Shown here one piece after another: positions 23,066 through 36,300 of a stretch of 64,000 nucleotides of DNA. Origin of the DNA: Cryptomeria japonica (taxonomy: Eukaryota; Streptophyta; Pinopsida; Cupressales; Cupressaceae); assembly GCF_030272615.1 (NCBI RefSeq), contig NC_081414.1, positions 661,736,438-661,800,437 of the forward strand, written 5' to 3'. Both the position numbers and the translations under genes were made by a program. The notes beneath the pieces are model-generated. The model was given only the letters and a program-made list of their open reading frames with translations, was not told the origin of the DNA and made no database searches. Position 1 is the first letter of the stretch. Each line of letters begins with the position of its first letter.

Positions 23066-24650
23066 TGATGGGATGGGGAATGGGATAGACTTGCCTAGTC
23101 TATGCTCTTGGATCCTTTCCTTGGATCACCAGGTGTTCTAACCACCCCTAGGGTCTCTAGGACTTCCTCTGCTTGTGGAATCCCCTGACCTTGCCCAATC
23201 CACCCACCAACAACTTGAAAAACTACTCCTAAGGTCTCACCTACTCATGAGATTCAAAGAACCCTTACTTAGGCTAATAAGGGTTTGGCTTGCTCCACAC
23301 CCTCCTAGGTCTTAGCAAGGATAGGTCAGGTCTAATACATGGTTTTTCCACCCATTCATGTGCCCCCAAGAGGTTTCAAGCTTCCTACCCCTTACCGATT
23401 TCACAATTTTGTCTTTTGCCTACAAAATAGGGCTACAAGGATTGTGACCAATTAGGCCTCCTACCCAGTCCTTTAGGACTCCCTCTTGCAAATGATGCAC
23501 TTGCTTGTGAAACTTCCTAAAAGACCTGCTATTCATTTGGAAAGGGCTCAAGGATTTTCTTTGTTTTAGGCCTCCAAGTGTCCGTACATTGCCCTTGGTG
23601 GATTTTAAGGTTTTTAAGGGTTTTTAGGCTTGTCAGGGTCACAGTGTAGGTTTGGTGCTCTTGCCTCCTTGTCTGGATTGGTGGAAGCTCCTCCTTCACA
23701 CCAATTGTGTTCTACTCACCCCTCTACAACTCCTTGAAAGGGTGCCTCCTTCTCTGACCTTCCTTTCTCTCCAAGACCTCTGCAACTTAACCCTTCCTAG
23801 TCAGACACTGTTCAGTCTTGCCTAGGAGTGGGTCTTTAGATGGCCTCCCTACATATTCCAAGGCCTTTTTTGTTTTGGAGTATAGTATAGGGTCTGGACT
23901 CTCATTCCCCATGGTTTCATGGTGATTCCACAATGGGGAATGGAGTTATAAACCCATTTTCTCAAAGCAGTCCAAAAATGGACAGTGAGAAGGCAATCTA
24001 CAAAATATTTACAAACACACCTCACTTACAGATCAAAACCTAACCTAAATGCTCAAAAAGGATGTAGTTACACCATACAAGATAGACAACATAGTTTTTC
24101 TTGAAAATCAATCCATTAACAATCTTCTTTTACTCCATTTGTGCCGACTGGCAACAAAATTGCAGTCACAGTCAAGTCACTTTGCTTGGGCCGTACAACA
24201 TCTGACATCCAACCCATTATCTTAGGGTTTGTAACTACTTGTACTACCCTCTCCTCAGTTTGTGTGCCCATATTAGGGTTGTCCATGCTTAAACTAAATA
24301 TTTTGACCACTAGGTGGAAAAGTTGCTTGACAACTTTGAAAAGTTGTCATGCAACTTTTGCAACTTTTGAGCAACTTTCTCAATGTTGCTTTTCTTGACT
24401 CCTAGACCCACATTGGGCTAACCTAAGGACACCACCATGCTAAAAAGGACCCTAAACACCTAAAAGGCACACATACCCTCTACTTTCAAGAAAATCTCAA
24501 TCTTGACTTATGACCCTAAGACCTCAACTAGGACCCTAACTAGACCCAATGAGCACATGGCTCTTATTGTATATACAATGGCTTCTTAAAGAAGCATAAA
24601 CACAATCAAAAGAAAATGGTGGGAGCCCTTTGAAGGGTGCTCCTGCACCA
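23066..24650 (-). repeat. Gypsy 3' LTR
   Basis: A copy of 29349-30942 with scattered substitutions. Near 24310-24380 it holds a self-complementary cluster built from AAAGTTG / CAACTTT, also present in the other LTR, which could fold as a stem. Confidence 0.95.
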
Positions 24651-24670
24651 TACTCCCCCTCTGCAACAAA

Positions 24671-27600
24671 CTAAGGAATTAGGGGAGTGTGAAGAGCCGG
24701 ATCAATGCCAAGCTTCTTGAACTTGCTCTCCTCAATCCAAGTAGCTTCAGACATAGGTTGAACTGCCCATTTCACCAAGTGCTCCATGTAGACCTGGTGT
24801 CTAGTAGACTTCTTCACCCTTGACTCCAAGATCTCCTCTGCTATGGGCTACTTCACTTGAGGTAAGGCATTCACATCCAAGTCTTGTAGTACCTTGGCTT
24901 GGTTCTCAGTCTGCCCTTCTATCTCACCCTTGTACATGATCAGATCAACAACATTGAAGACTGGTGAAATGGCTAAGTCTGAAGGAATTTCAACCTTATA
25001 GGCATTCTCACCATATTTTGCTAGAATTCTACAAGGTCCTACCCTCTTCATTTGCAATTTAGTAGGCTTGCCACTTTGCATTCTAGCTTTGCTCAAATGG
25101 ACCATCACATAGTCACCCACCTTGAACTAAACCTCTCTCCTTTTCTCATCCATTTTGGCCTTCAGTTTTTGAGTGGATTCAAGGATGGCTTTCTTAACCT
25201 ACTCTTGGACTTCCTTGATGGTTTGAGTGAAGTCCTCTGCTTTCCCACTCTTCATCTCCATGGAACCAAGTTCCCTGAGTTCACACACTCCTCTTGGATG
25301 CCTACCATAGACAACCTCAAAAGGACTTCTTCCAGTGGTCCTATTTACACTATCATTATATGCATACTCTACTTGAGGAATGATTAGATCCCATGTCTTT
25401 CCATACTCCTTGGTTAGACACCTCAACAAATTGCCTAACACCCTATTGATGACTTCAGTTTGACCATTAGTTTGTGGATGGTAAGCTGAGCTAAATGATA
25501 AGTTAGTTCCAAGTCTCCTCCATAATGTTTGCCAAAAATGGCCCATGAACTTGCTGTCCCTGTTTGAAACAATGCTTAAAGGGAGTCCATGAATCCTCAC
25601 AATCTCCTTAAAGAAGAGATGTGCAACATAGCTAGCATCATGTGTAGTTCTACATGGAATGAAATGGCTCATCTTGGAAAATCTATCTACTACCACATAG
25701 ATGTTGTCCATACTTGTCTTTGTCTTGGGAAGTCCTACTACAAAGTCCATACTTACACATTCCCAAGGCCTATTTGGGACCGACAATGGTTGATAGAGAC
25801 CAACATTGCTTGATCCTCCTTTTGCTCTTTGGCACACACTACATTGTTCTACATACCTTTTCACATCTCTTGGCAACTTGGGCCAATAGTAGTACCTCCG
25901 TACTAAATCCAAGGTTTTGTTGACTCTAAAGTGTACACTTAAACTACCATTGTGTTTCTCTTGGATGAGGTTTTCCCTCATGGATCCTCTAGGCACACAC
26001 AACTGATTACCTTTGAACAAGAGACCATTTTGGAGAGTGTAATATGCATACTCACCATGGAAATGGTTCTCAAACTCCTTGCAAACCTTGTAAGCTAATG
26101 AGAAGTCTTCATCTCCTTCATAGAGGTCCTTGAAACCTTCTATTCCTATGCTCTGCAACTGTAACTCTTGAACTGTCAACAACTTCCTACTTAAAGCATC
26201 TGCCACCTTGTTGAGTTGCCCCTTCTTATGCTTGATGGTGAAGGTGAAGGATTGGAGGTATTCCATCCATTTCAAATGTCTATTGCTAAGCTTCTCTTGA
26301 GTGTTAATGTAACTCAACACCTAGTTGTCTGTGAACACCACAAATTCCTTTGGGAGTAGGTAATGCCTCCATTTTTTGAGAGACTGAACTAATGCATACA
26401 ACTCTAGGTCATAGGCTAAGTACTTCTTCTTTGCTTCATTGAGCTTCTCACTGAAAAATGCCACAGGTCTTCCCTCTTGACTCAATACACCCCCTACTGC
26501 ATTTCCTCTTGCATCACACTCCAATGTGAATAGCTTGTCAAAAGTAGGTAGGAGTAGGATAGGTTTTGTGGCTACTTCTTGCTTCAATAATTGAAATGCT
26601 TTGTCAACCTACTCAGTCCATTTAAACTTAGTTTTAAGGCCTCCTTTTATGGTGTCAAGGACTGGTGCACATATGCCACTGAAGTTCCTCACCAACTTTC
26701 TATAGAATTGGGCTAAACCATGGAAACTCCTAACTTCAGTCCCTGTTCTAGGTGCAGGCCAATTCAAGATTGCCTCCACTTTGCTTGGATCCATCTTCAA
26801 GGTTCCCTTAGACGCCACAAATCCTTAGTAGACCAGCTCTTGCTTCAAGAAGTCACACTTTTCTAGGTTGATTGACAACTTCTCTTCATGCAACCTCTCT
26901 AAGACTAACCTCAAATGCTCAAGGTGCTCCTCTTTGGTTCTGCTATAGATGAGAATGTCATCTAGGTACACCACCACAAACCTGCCTATGAAGTCTTTCA
27001 ACACCTCATTCATCAACCTCATGAAGGTGCTTGGGGCATTGGTGAGTCCAAATGGCATCATAAGCCATTCATACAATCCCTCTGTGGTCTTGAAAGCAGT
27101 CTTCCACTCATCTCCCTCCTTAATTCTAATCTGGTGATAACCACTTTTAAGGTCCAGCTTAGTAAAATACATAGCACCTCCTAAACAGCCCATCAAATCC
27201 TCTATTCTAGGAATAAGAAACCTATACCTTATGGTGATCCTATTGATTGCCCTTGAATCAGTGCAAAGTCTCCACTTCCCTCCCTTCTTTGATGCTAGCA
27301 CTACCGAGACTGCACATGGGCTGATGCTCTTCTTGACCAGTCCTTGTTCCAATAACTCCTGCACTTGCCTTGCTACCTCCTTGTTTTGGTCAGGTGTGAT
27401 CTTATATGCAGCTTTGTTATTTAGGGATGCACCGGGAACAAAGTCTATTTGATGGCTTATAGACCTTCTTGGTGGGAGTGTTGTAGGTGCTCCATCACTC
27501 ACTATGTCCTTATACTCTTGCAACATTTGCTTCACCTCCTTGGGTACCTCTGCCTGCAACTTGTCTTCCTCCTCCTTTGGCTTCACAAAGATGGCACACT

Positions 27601-29308
27601 TCACTATCTCCTCCTCATGTAGCAAGTGTAAGAACTCTTTACCAGTAGCCAATAAGACACTAGGTGTTCTTGAGGTTCCCTCTTCATTCTCAGTCAAAGA
27701 TTGAATCTTAAAGGTCTTGCTGTCCTTCTTGAAGGAAATGGAGTTCTCCTCTCCATCATAGATCACCTTCCTATCAAATTGCCAGGGTCTACCTAGCAAT
27801 AGGTGATAGGCATCCATGGGTAACACATCACAAAGGATCTTATCCTTGTATCCTCCAATAGAAAACTCTACCCAAGTCTGTTCATTGACTAGCACACTCT
27901 GCTCTTGATTCAACCATGTCACCTTATATGGGTTAGTGTGGGGTATCCTTGTGAGTTTCAACTTCTTGGTTGCCTCCTCTGATATTATGTTATCAGTTGA
28001 CCCTGAATCAACTATCACCTTGCAAACTTTACCAAGGATCTTGCATCTCACCCTAAACAATGCTCTCCTATGCTTAGGTTCATTCTTAACTGGCCGTCTT
28101 ATCAAGACCCTATTGAACATTAGGTTTTCTCCAATCTCTGATTCAATATGGTCCACCTCAGGTGTCTTGCTGCTTGATGTGTCTTCATGTGCATACGCAA
28201 CCCTCTTTCCACTATTTGATGATGTAGGCTTGTCAGGGCATCTATAGGCCGGGTGTCCCAATTGTCCACAGTTGTAACATTTCATAGTTGCAAAGTAGGA
28301 GTTACCCCTGCCGGTACCTCTACCCCTACTTGGACCACCTTGTGCCCCTCTTCCTCTAGAATGGCCTCCTCTGAGATTGGTTTCACTGCCATGTTCAGTC
28401 AACTTGGCTTCTCCTTGGTTCTTTTGCTCATTTGCCTTGCTTTGGTAACCACCTCGGCGATTCATTTGTTCTCTACCTCTGCCTCTACCCTTGTTATTAG
28501 AGTCTTCTTTCCTTTTGTTCCTCTCTTCCACCTTGGTAGCATGCTGATGACATTTTTGGACAGTAGTAGGAGTCCATAGGCTTATCTCCTCTTGAATGTT
28601 CCACTTTAGGCCGCTTAGATACCTAGCCACCTTGATAGATTCATCTTCTTGGACCTTGGATCTAAGACAAAGCTTTTGAAATTCTTCGGTGTAGGAGGTC
28701 ACATCAAGGTCTTTTTGCTTCAATCCCTGTCTCTTCTTATGAAGTTGGACTTCATAATCCTCTGGTAAGTAGTTCTCCTTGATCTTACTCACCATGGCCT
28801 TTCAATTGGCAATAGGTAGCTTCCCCATGCTAACCCTCTCTTCTTGCAGATACTTCCACCATGTTAAAGCTGCTCCCCTTAATCTTGATTTGGCAACCTT
28901 AACCTTTTGAGCCTCTGTCACTCCCTCACACTCAAAGTGGTTCTCCATACCCTCAATCCATTCCATGACAGTGTCTATGTCCATCCTTCCACTAAAATGT
29001 GGTAATCCTTCAAAACCTTTGGTGTTCAAAGCCTTAATAGCCTTTACAAAAGGTTCTTCATTGAACAAGGGATCTGGTTCAGGTATAATGTCATCTATGT
29101 CAATGGTTTTCTTGCCTTTGTCCTTGGTGTCTTCACCCCAAGGTCCTTGTGTCCTCTGATCCACCACTTCTTGCAACTTATCCCTTATTTCACTCATAGC
29201 TTCTTCAAGGAGTCTATTCTTCTCCTTCTGCTCTTCTACCTCCCTAGCCAGCTCTGCATTAGTGACCATTCTGCTCTCCCCTACTGATTCACTAGTATAT
29301 AGAGACAT
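24671..29308 (-). pseudogene. Gypsy gag-pol polyprotein with C-terminal chromodomain, disabled by stops
   Basis: One continuous 1,546-codon frame runs from ATG at 29308 to TAG at 24671 with no frameshift. Domains in order: gag (a GLPHFSGRMD...WWKYLQEE region); CCHC knuckle CYNCGQLGHPAYRC; protease IVDSGSTDNI; reverse transcriptase with FTKLDLKSGYHQI, PFGLTNAPSTF and YLDDILIYS; RNase H with LECDARGNAVGGVLSQ and FTDN; integrase with CSVCQRAKG, MDFVVGLPK and AYHPQTNGQTE; then MEHLVKWAVQPMSEATW, a chromodomain. Premature stops are TGA 28802, TAA 26825 and TAG at 26609, 26321, 25199, 25127 and 24848. The TAGs sit where Gln (CAG) is plausible. The second integrase aspartate, usually in SDRD, reads SNRD. 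Confidence 0.96.
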
Positions 29309-29333
29309 ACACAGTCCACCAAATCTTTAACTT

Positions 29334-29345
29334 GCTCTGATACCA
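29334..29345 (-). other. Gypsy primer-binding site (initiator tRNA-Met)
   Basis: TGGTATCAGAGC on the minus strand, exact, three bases inside the 5' LTR edge. Confidence 0.9.
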
Positions 29346-29348
29346 ATC

Positions 29349-30942
29349 TGATGGGATGGGGAATGGGATAGACTTGCCTAGTCTCTTGGATCCTTTCCTT
29401 GGATCACCAGGTGTTCTAACCACCCTTAGGGTCTCTAGGACTTCCTCTACTTGTGGAATCCCCTAACCTTTCCCAATCCACCCACCAACAACTTGAAAAA
29501 CTACTCCTAAGGTCTCACCTACTCATGAGATTCAAAGAACCCTTACTTAGGCTAATAAGGGTTTGGCTTGCTCCACACCCTCCTAGGTCTTAGCAAGGAT
29601 AGGTCAGGTCTAATACATGGTTTTTCCACCCATTCATGTGCCCCCAAGAGGTTTCAAGCTTGCTACCCCTTACCGATTTCACAATTTTGTCTTTTGCCTA
29701 CAAAATAGGGCTACAAGGATTGTGACCAATTAGGCCTCCTACTCGGTCCTTTAGGGCTCCCTCTTGCAAACGATGCACTTGCTTGTGAAAATTACTAAAA
29801 GACCTGCTATTCATTTGGCAAGGGCTCAAGTATTTTCTTTGTTTTAGGCCTCCAAGTGTCCGTACACCGCCCTTGATGGATTTTAAGGTTTTTAAGGGTT
29901 TTTAAAGAGGGTTTTTAGGCCTGTCAGGGTCATAGTGTAGGTTTGGTGCTCTTGCCTCCTTGTCTGAATTGGTGGAAGCTCCTCCTTCACACCAATGGCT
30001 CTCCACTCACCCCTCTATAAATCCTCCAAAGGGTGCCTCCTTCTTTGACCTTCCTTGCTCTCCAAGACCTCTGCAACTTAACCCTTCCTAGTCGGGCACT
30101 GTTCAGTCTCGCCTAGGAGTGGGTCTTTAGATGGCCTCCCTGCATCTTCCAGGGCCCTTCTTGTTTTGGAGTATAGTACAGGGTCTGGAATCTCATTCCC
30201 CATGGTTTCATGGTGATTCCACAATGGAGAATGGAGTTATAAACCCATTTTCTCAAAGCAGTCCAAAACTAGACAGTGAGAAGGCAATCTACAAAATATT
30301 TACAAACACACCTCACTTACAAATCAAAACCTAACCTAAATGATCAAAAAGGAATTAATTACACCATACAAGACACACAACACAGTTTTGCTCGAAAATC
30401 AATCCATTAACAATCTTCTTTTACTCCATTTGTGCCGACTGGCAACAAAATTGCAGTCATAGTCAAGTCACTTTGCTTGGGCCGTACAACATCTGACATC
30501 CAACCCATTACCTTAGGGTTTGTAACTACTTATACTACCCTCTCCTTGGTCTATGTGCCCATATTAGGGTTGTCCATGCTTAAACTAAAGATTTTGACCA
30601 CTAGGTGGAAAAGTTGCTTGACAACTTTGAAAAGTTGTCATGCAACTTTTGCAACTTTTGAGCAACTTTCTCAATGTTGCTTTTATTGACTCCTAGACCC
30701 ACATTGGGCTAACCTAAGGACACCACCATGCTTAAAATGTCCCTAAAAACCTCAAAGGCACACATACCCTCTACTTTCAAGAAAATCTCAATCTTGACTT
30801 ATGACCCTAAGACCTCAACTAGGACCCTAACTAGACCCAATGAGCACATGGCTCTTATTTGTATATACAATGGCTTCTTAAAGAAGCATAAACACAATCA
30901 AAAGAAAATGGTGGGATCCCTTTGAAGGGTGCTCCTGCACCA
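29349..30942 (-). repeat. Gypsy 5' LTR
   Basis: A direct repeat of 23066-24650. It holds a small local duplication (TTTTTAAGGG/TTTTTAAAGAGGG) near 29890-29915 that the other LTR lacks. Confidence 0.95.
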
Positions 30943-33350
30943 CATTATAAGAACAAAATAATTTCTTTGTTCAAATGAATAGCGAATAACAACACAACAA
31001 TTTATTCATATTGTATTAATAATGAATTACAATGTTGTAAATGAAAATTCATTTTATTTTTTAAACATAAGTAAAGCATGCAAGCTCATATATAAATATC
31101 ACTATTAGTTGTATCCTTTCATAGTAACATGATCCAAACTTAAATAAAAACCCAATAGTTCCTATTTGAGTGTATTTTGATGTGCAATTCTTTGTGTGGC
31201 TTCTACAGTTGCTATTAAACTCAAAAATGTCTTTTCTCATTGGAGTCCAGTTCACAAGATAAAGCTTTATAAACAATGAGGAACAAATGTTCCTCCTCAA
31301 TTAACATTTGAAGGCTTAATCTTCAATTCCACTTGCCACCAATATGAATACCGTGAATATCTAGTGGTATAAGACTACAAGTGGTATCCTTTGTTTACAA
31401 TCATTACAAGCGTTATAAATCTCCCCCTAAAATAATAGAATAAGGCAACAAAGGCCTTGAGTAATGATATTAAATAGGGCTCCACAACATTCTAAGAAGG
31501 CCTCAGAAGATGCTTAATACAGAGCTTCCAAAATTGCGCAAAAGCCTGATAGTTCCTAATTGAGTCAGAGTGGCTTCTACTATGGATTTCTTTATCAGGT
31601 GTACAAGTAGCTTTAGTGATACCAAATGACATATCATTAGCATCTACTAGCACCAAGCAACCAGAAGAGAGCAATATGGCTTAAAAATTCTATATCTCTT
31701 TTTTGAGAGCCTCTCTCCTACCTTATTCCACCCCTCAAATTCTTTCCAATTCCACCCATCCTAACTCTAAGTGGAATTCATCTCTATTTTCCTCTAAAAC
31801 TGGATAAGGGAATGGAGGAGAATCTATAGTACCCCCAATAATACGACGGTTTCATCCTTACTACCCTTAATTAACTTATCAAAATTGAGAATATCCAATA
31901 CTGCATTTAAAACTATTTTATGGATGATTTTAGTCAAACTCCACATCCCTCTTTATAGAAAGTTTTTGGGGTTATATTTAACCAAGTAATCGATCATTAA
32001 ATAAAGGCAATGATTTCATATAAAAAATATATCCAATCTAATTTCTCAGACCCCTGAAAAATTCAAAGTGTTAGCAAACACACTTGAAAATACATTGTCA
32101 ACATCAGTCAAGTACAATCAACATCGGTATTAATAATTATAAATGAGGATTGAAATTTGAGAACATGACAATGTACTTGCACAAGGGATGGGCCGAGAGG
32201 TCTATAAGATGAAAAAACCTCTATCAATAAGGCAAAAAGAAAAATAGATTCTATTTTTGTTATTACATTTTATAAAGGAAATATTTTTGGTTTTAAAAAC
32301 AGAAAAATAGAAATTCTATTACATTTTATAAAGGAATTTTTTATTTTATTTTAAAAATAGAAAAAGCAAAACAAAATTTTACATGACTCATACTATATTG
32401 CTAAAATCCTTATGCTACTAGAAGGTGATGCACCTAAAATTTATGAGATTATACTGATCTGGATAAAAAAATCTTAGATTTCTTTATAACTCGATTCAAA
32501 TCGCTACATACAAAAATATTTCATATGGAGGAAATAGGATTTGACTACTTTAACTCAATGAGAAACAATTAAACACAACATACAACCTGTATATATATGT
32601 GTCTGTGTGTATATATATGTATGTACATATATATATATATGTGTGTGTATACATATATATACAATGCTTTAAATTATTAAAAATATTAAACGAATCATTA
32701 AAAATTTCAAACAATGCTTTAAAACAAAAAAAATATTTAAATTATTTAAATGTACGACCATTGATTTATGATTTTGTCGATCTACATTGTGTGTTACATT
32801 TTTTAAATTTCTTTGAAGTAATATACCAATTTGCACCAAATTCATTACAATAAAACTTTGTTATTATTTATGAATATTTTATACTTTCAAATTGATATCT
32901 CTTAGCATATTTTACATAGACTTTTTAAAATATAAGTATGCAAGTATTATATTATTATTATATAATATCAATGTATCATTACATCAAAATAAATGCTTCT
33001 AGTTTTTATTGATTGATGTTTTTACATCCATGTGTGAATATAATACGCCTTTGACGTAATTACAATCCAAGTGTCCTAGTGGCAATAATTGTTATCTCAT
33101 CACAAACATGTTTCATTCACTTTTCTACTATGTTGAGGAATGCAAATAAATATTCAAGAAGTAATTAATATAATGAAAAAAAATGAATTTTGAGAAGAGA
33201 GTGGGTACTCGACACTCGAGACCATGATTTTTCTCTTAACGAACTTGGTTTTCTAATTTCCTCTTCGGTTGTTCAAATTACAGGTAAGGTTTAGGTTTTC
33301 CAAATAGTTTACAATTTTAATTTCTTAAGGTTTAAGGTTGTTTGTTTACA
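30943..33350. other. Non-coding, repeat-derived region
   Basis: No gene is seen. 31690-32130 is the far partner of the diverged direct repeat at 22555-22955. 32235-32365 contains an imperfect two-copy duplication around ATTACATTTTATAAAGGAA. 32585-32665 is a mixed TATA/TGTG simple-sequence tract. Confidence 0.5.
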
Positions 33351-33352
33351 AG

Positions 33353-36300
33353 CATGTCTACCACCAGCAATATCACTAATTCTAAAGGGAAAGGCAAAAA
33401 TAGATTATGTTGCTTTGCTTAAAACCCCAAGTTTCACTGATGAGTACCATGATATTTATGATCTTGCAATCTATGATTGTCGTACCTCACAACTTATATA
33501 TGCATATGAGAAGGCCATGTAAATGGTAAAACAATACCAAGTCTTAGTTGAAGGGGACTGTGGGTAAGTGGATTGGGTCATATGATGTTGCTTGAGGTCT
33601 TCCCTTGCCCAAAATTTATAATGGCTTGTGCCCAGAATTATGATGACAATTAGAAAACAATCATTAGGAAAGATAGCCAGAAAGTAGTATTACATGATAC
33701 TGTAGAAGCAATTAGAAAATTATTAGGGTTTACAAAATAATATTTTGGAGAAATCTCCATTGACGTTGAAAAACTAACTATGAAGCAGTCAATTAGCAAA
33801 ATAAAAATATTTTTTCAAAAAAAAAGAGCGGAAGGCATCGTACTCCCAAAGGATCATAGGCCTCCTTATGGAATTGAAAAATTTAAACCATGGGCTCAAG
33901 ATACTTTCTCCATGCTAGGAGTTTTCCTTGGATTTGATAGTGACAGGGAAGTGGGTGCAAGCCTCCATGAAATGCTATATAATATCCATTTTGTTAATCC
34001 ATCCGCTAAATATAGATTTATTGAGCATGTTGTAGAAACCATGCATAAACAATTTGTAATGACTAAAGGAGGTTCCACTAAGACATTTAGGTTCACAACC
34101 TACTTGTGCTATTTATTTATGTTAAAATTTAGTCAAAATTTTGTGGAAATGGAAAACAACCTTCAAATTAAATTCAATAAGAATGATGAGGGTACAATGG
34201 GAACATTGGTTGCACTTCTAGTATATGAGTGAACCCCTAATATAAGGATGAATGATAGTAGAAGGAACTAAAAAGATTTTGTAGACTACTTTTTGGCTCC
34301 ATTGTATCAAGCAATTACAAATACTCCAATGCCTCAATTGCCCGAGTCTTGTAGAAATTGCATTCAATTGGGATCACAAACACAATTGGCTGATTGGTAC
34401 TTCATGGAAGAATATACTTTGCTAAGATTTTATGGATCAGGAGAACAACCCTACAAACTTCCCATTCATGTAATAGATAAGGTTTTTGCATTGGAATAGG
34501 TATGACAACTTAATAGTATAGATCAATTATACTTTCATAACCAACAAAAGAATAACACATTTCCTTCATTTCCGTTCTCATGTGGAGGGTTCACATTCAA
34601 GAGAAAAGCAATCAAGGTTGTAAATGATTTTTTCCAAATTTTGAATTTTGAATTTATTTGTCACTAGCAATATGACCCATGTGACATTATCAAATAAATA
34701 ATTCTATTCAATAGGAATTTTACAAGTTTAACTCAACATGAAAGCAAAACCTTGCTAGAAAGATTGAAAAACAAGAATTCTTGAGATAATGTAAAAAAAA
34801 CCAATGGAGCAAACTACTCCTAAGATAGGCATTTCTTTTGATCAACTATTAGTCGAAATAATGCAATTGCACCAATAGAAATCACTAGAGGCATAAATGA
34901 CAACCAAGAGCTACAAAAGTTTCTATAAAAGATTTGCCAAACCATATACTACACAAAAAATACCAAAGCATCTAAGGTTGGCTTGTACAGATAAAAAATA
35001 GACACGGTCAAAAATCACTAATTTTTGGTCTATGAAGAAGAACCTAGGTGATCCAAAGAGTACTACTGATTTTGATGACATCCTAAAGGATGAAGAATTT
35101 AGAAAACTTGGGAATAAAGAGCATCCCAATGAAGTTCACAGTGACAATGAAGGCGGTGATGATTAATATAAAACTGGTGAACATGATGATGGTACTGGTC
35201 AGGTACAGTATGGATACAAACCTTTTTCAAGTGAAACCACAAAAAGAAAAATATTCTTCAGGGGCAATAATTATGGAAAAAATGGGGTTTGATGGTGGGG
35301 ATTTGGGATCTAGTGGACAAGGAAATTTTTTTCTACTGGAACCCCTAGAAATGTGAATGACTAAACTAGAATTGGAGCACTAGAAGCATCTAAAAGTAAA
35401 ATTGCCAAAGAGAAAACATTGGTAGAAGGTAGAGTTGAATTCGTTCCTAGTAAATCTTCAATTCCACAACCTCACATTGATAGTCATAAGAGGCCACACT
35501 AGAAGAGACTAAACAATTATATGATCTTAGTGATCAAAGTACTCCAAAGAAGAAAAAGATTATGATAACTTAAAGTCCAAATACCTCCATTTTGACCTCA
35601 AAGGAATTATTTCCATAGGTCACCCATCCAGTTTTTAGTTTGACCAAGACTCCATTCAAGCATTCAATTATTTCACCAATCCAAGGTATTGATTACAACA
35701 AATTTGACGTTGCTATGAAAAAGAAAAGAGTTATGTATAAAGAAGAGAAGAAGCAATTCTTAGAGCATATTACTGTAACTTTAGAGCCTACAACAACTAG
35801 GGTAATTTTTAAATTTAACCCAAATAAAGAACCATGAAGTACATGATTTTTGTGCCTAGAGTTAACAATAAACCAAAGCATTAGATGGATCCATTTGAAT
35901 ATGAGGCGAGCACTATCCAAATGGATTTTTCAAGACTAAAAAATACTAACAAAATCAATTATCAAAAAGGAACAACCCAGTGGTGTACACGCTATTGCTA
36001 AAGCAAGAGAGAGATATAATTTAATTGTAAACTCAAATAGAAAAAATGAAGGTATACCTAACATATGAGAAAGCACAAAGGAAAGAAGTAGATAACAAGA
36101 GTAAGGATTTAGAGAATATGATAACAAAATTTGGCTCTACATCTACAAGCCAAAAGAATGATAAAAAATAAGTGGAACTGAGTAACCTCAAGCAAACGTT
36201 AGATGCAATGAAGAAGAATTATGAAAATGAAAGAGCCCAAATAAAAAAATTAGAACAAAACTTGGCACAAGCCAATGTCAAACTGGACCAATCCAAGAAA

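Larger units (their letters stand above)
23066..30942 (-). mobile_element. Full-length Ty3/gypsy chromovirus-type retrotransposon, TSD CATTA
   Basis: LTRs at 23066-24650 and 29349-30942 start TGATGGGATGG and end CCTGCACCA. The flanks 23061-23065 and 30943-30947 are both CATTA. GCTCTGATACCA at 29334-29345 is the complement of TGGTATCAGAGC, an exact initiator tRNA-Met primer site. It lies beside the right LTR, which is therefore 5'. The polypurine tract CAGAGGGGGAGTA (minus strand, 24651-24663) borders the left LTR. The single gag-pol frame ends with a chromodomain, which places the element among chromoviruses. Confidence 0.97.

Noticed and set aside
24116-24398. Short open frames duplicated at 30432-30689
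   Set aside because: Both copies lie in the Gypsy LTRs, so the duplication is explained by the element.
24671-29308. Programmed TAG readthrough in the Gypsy and in copies C and D
   Set aside because: Stops are at many unrelated positions, including inside conserved domains, and are mixed with TGA and TAA; decay explains them better.
29334-29345. Possible tRNA gene at the TGGTATCAGAGC motifs
   Set aside because: Only the 12-base primer complement is present next to LTR edges; no cloverleaf sequence.
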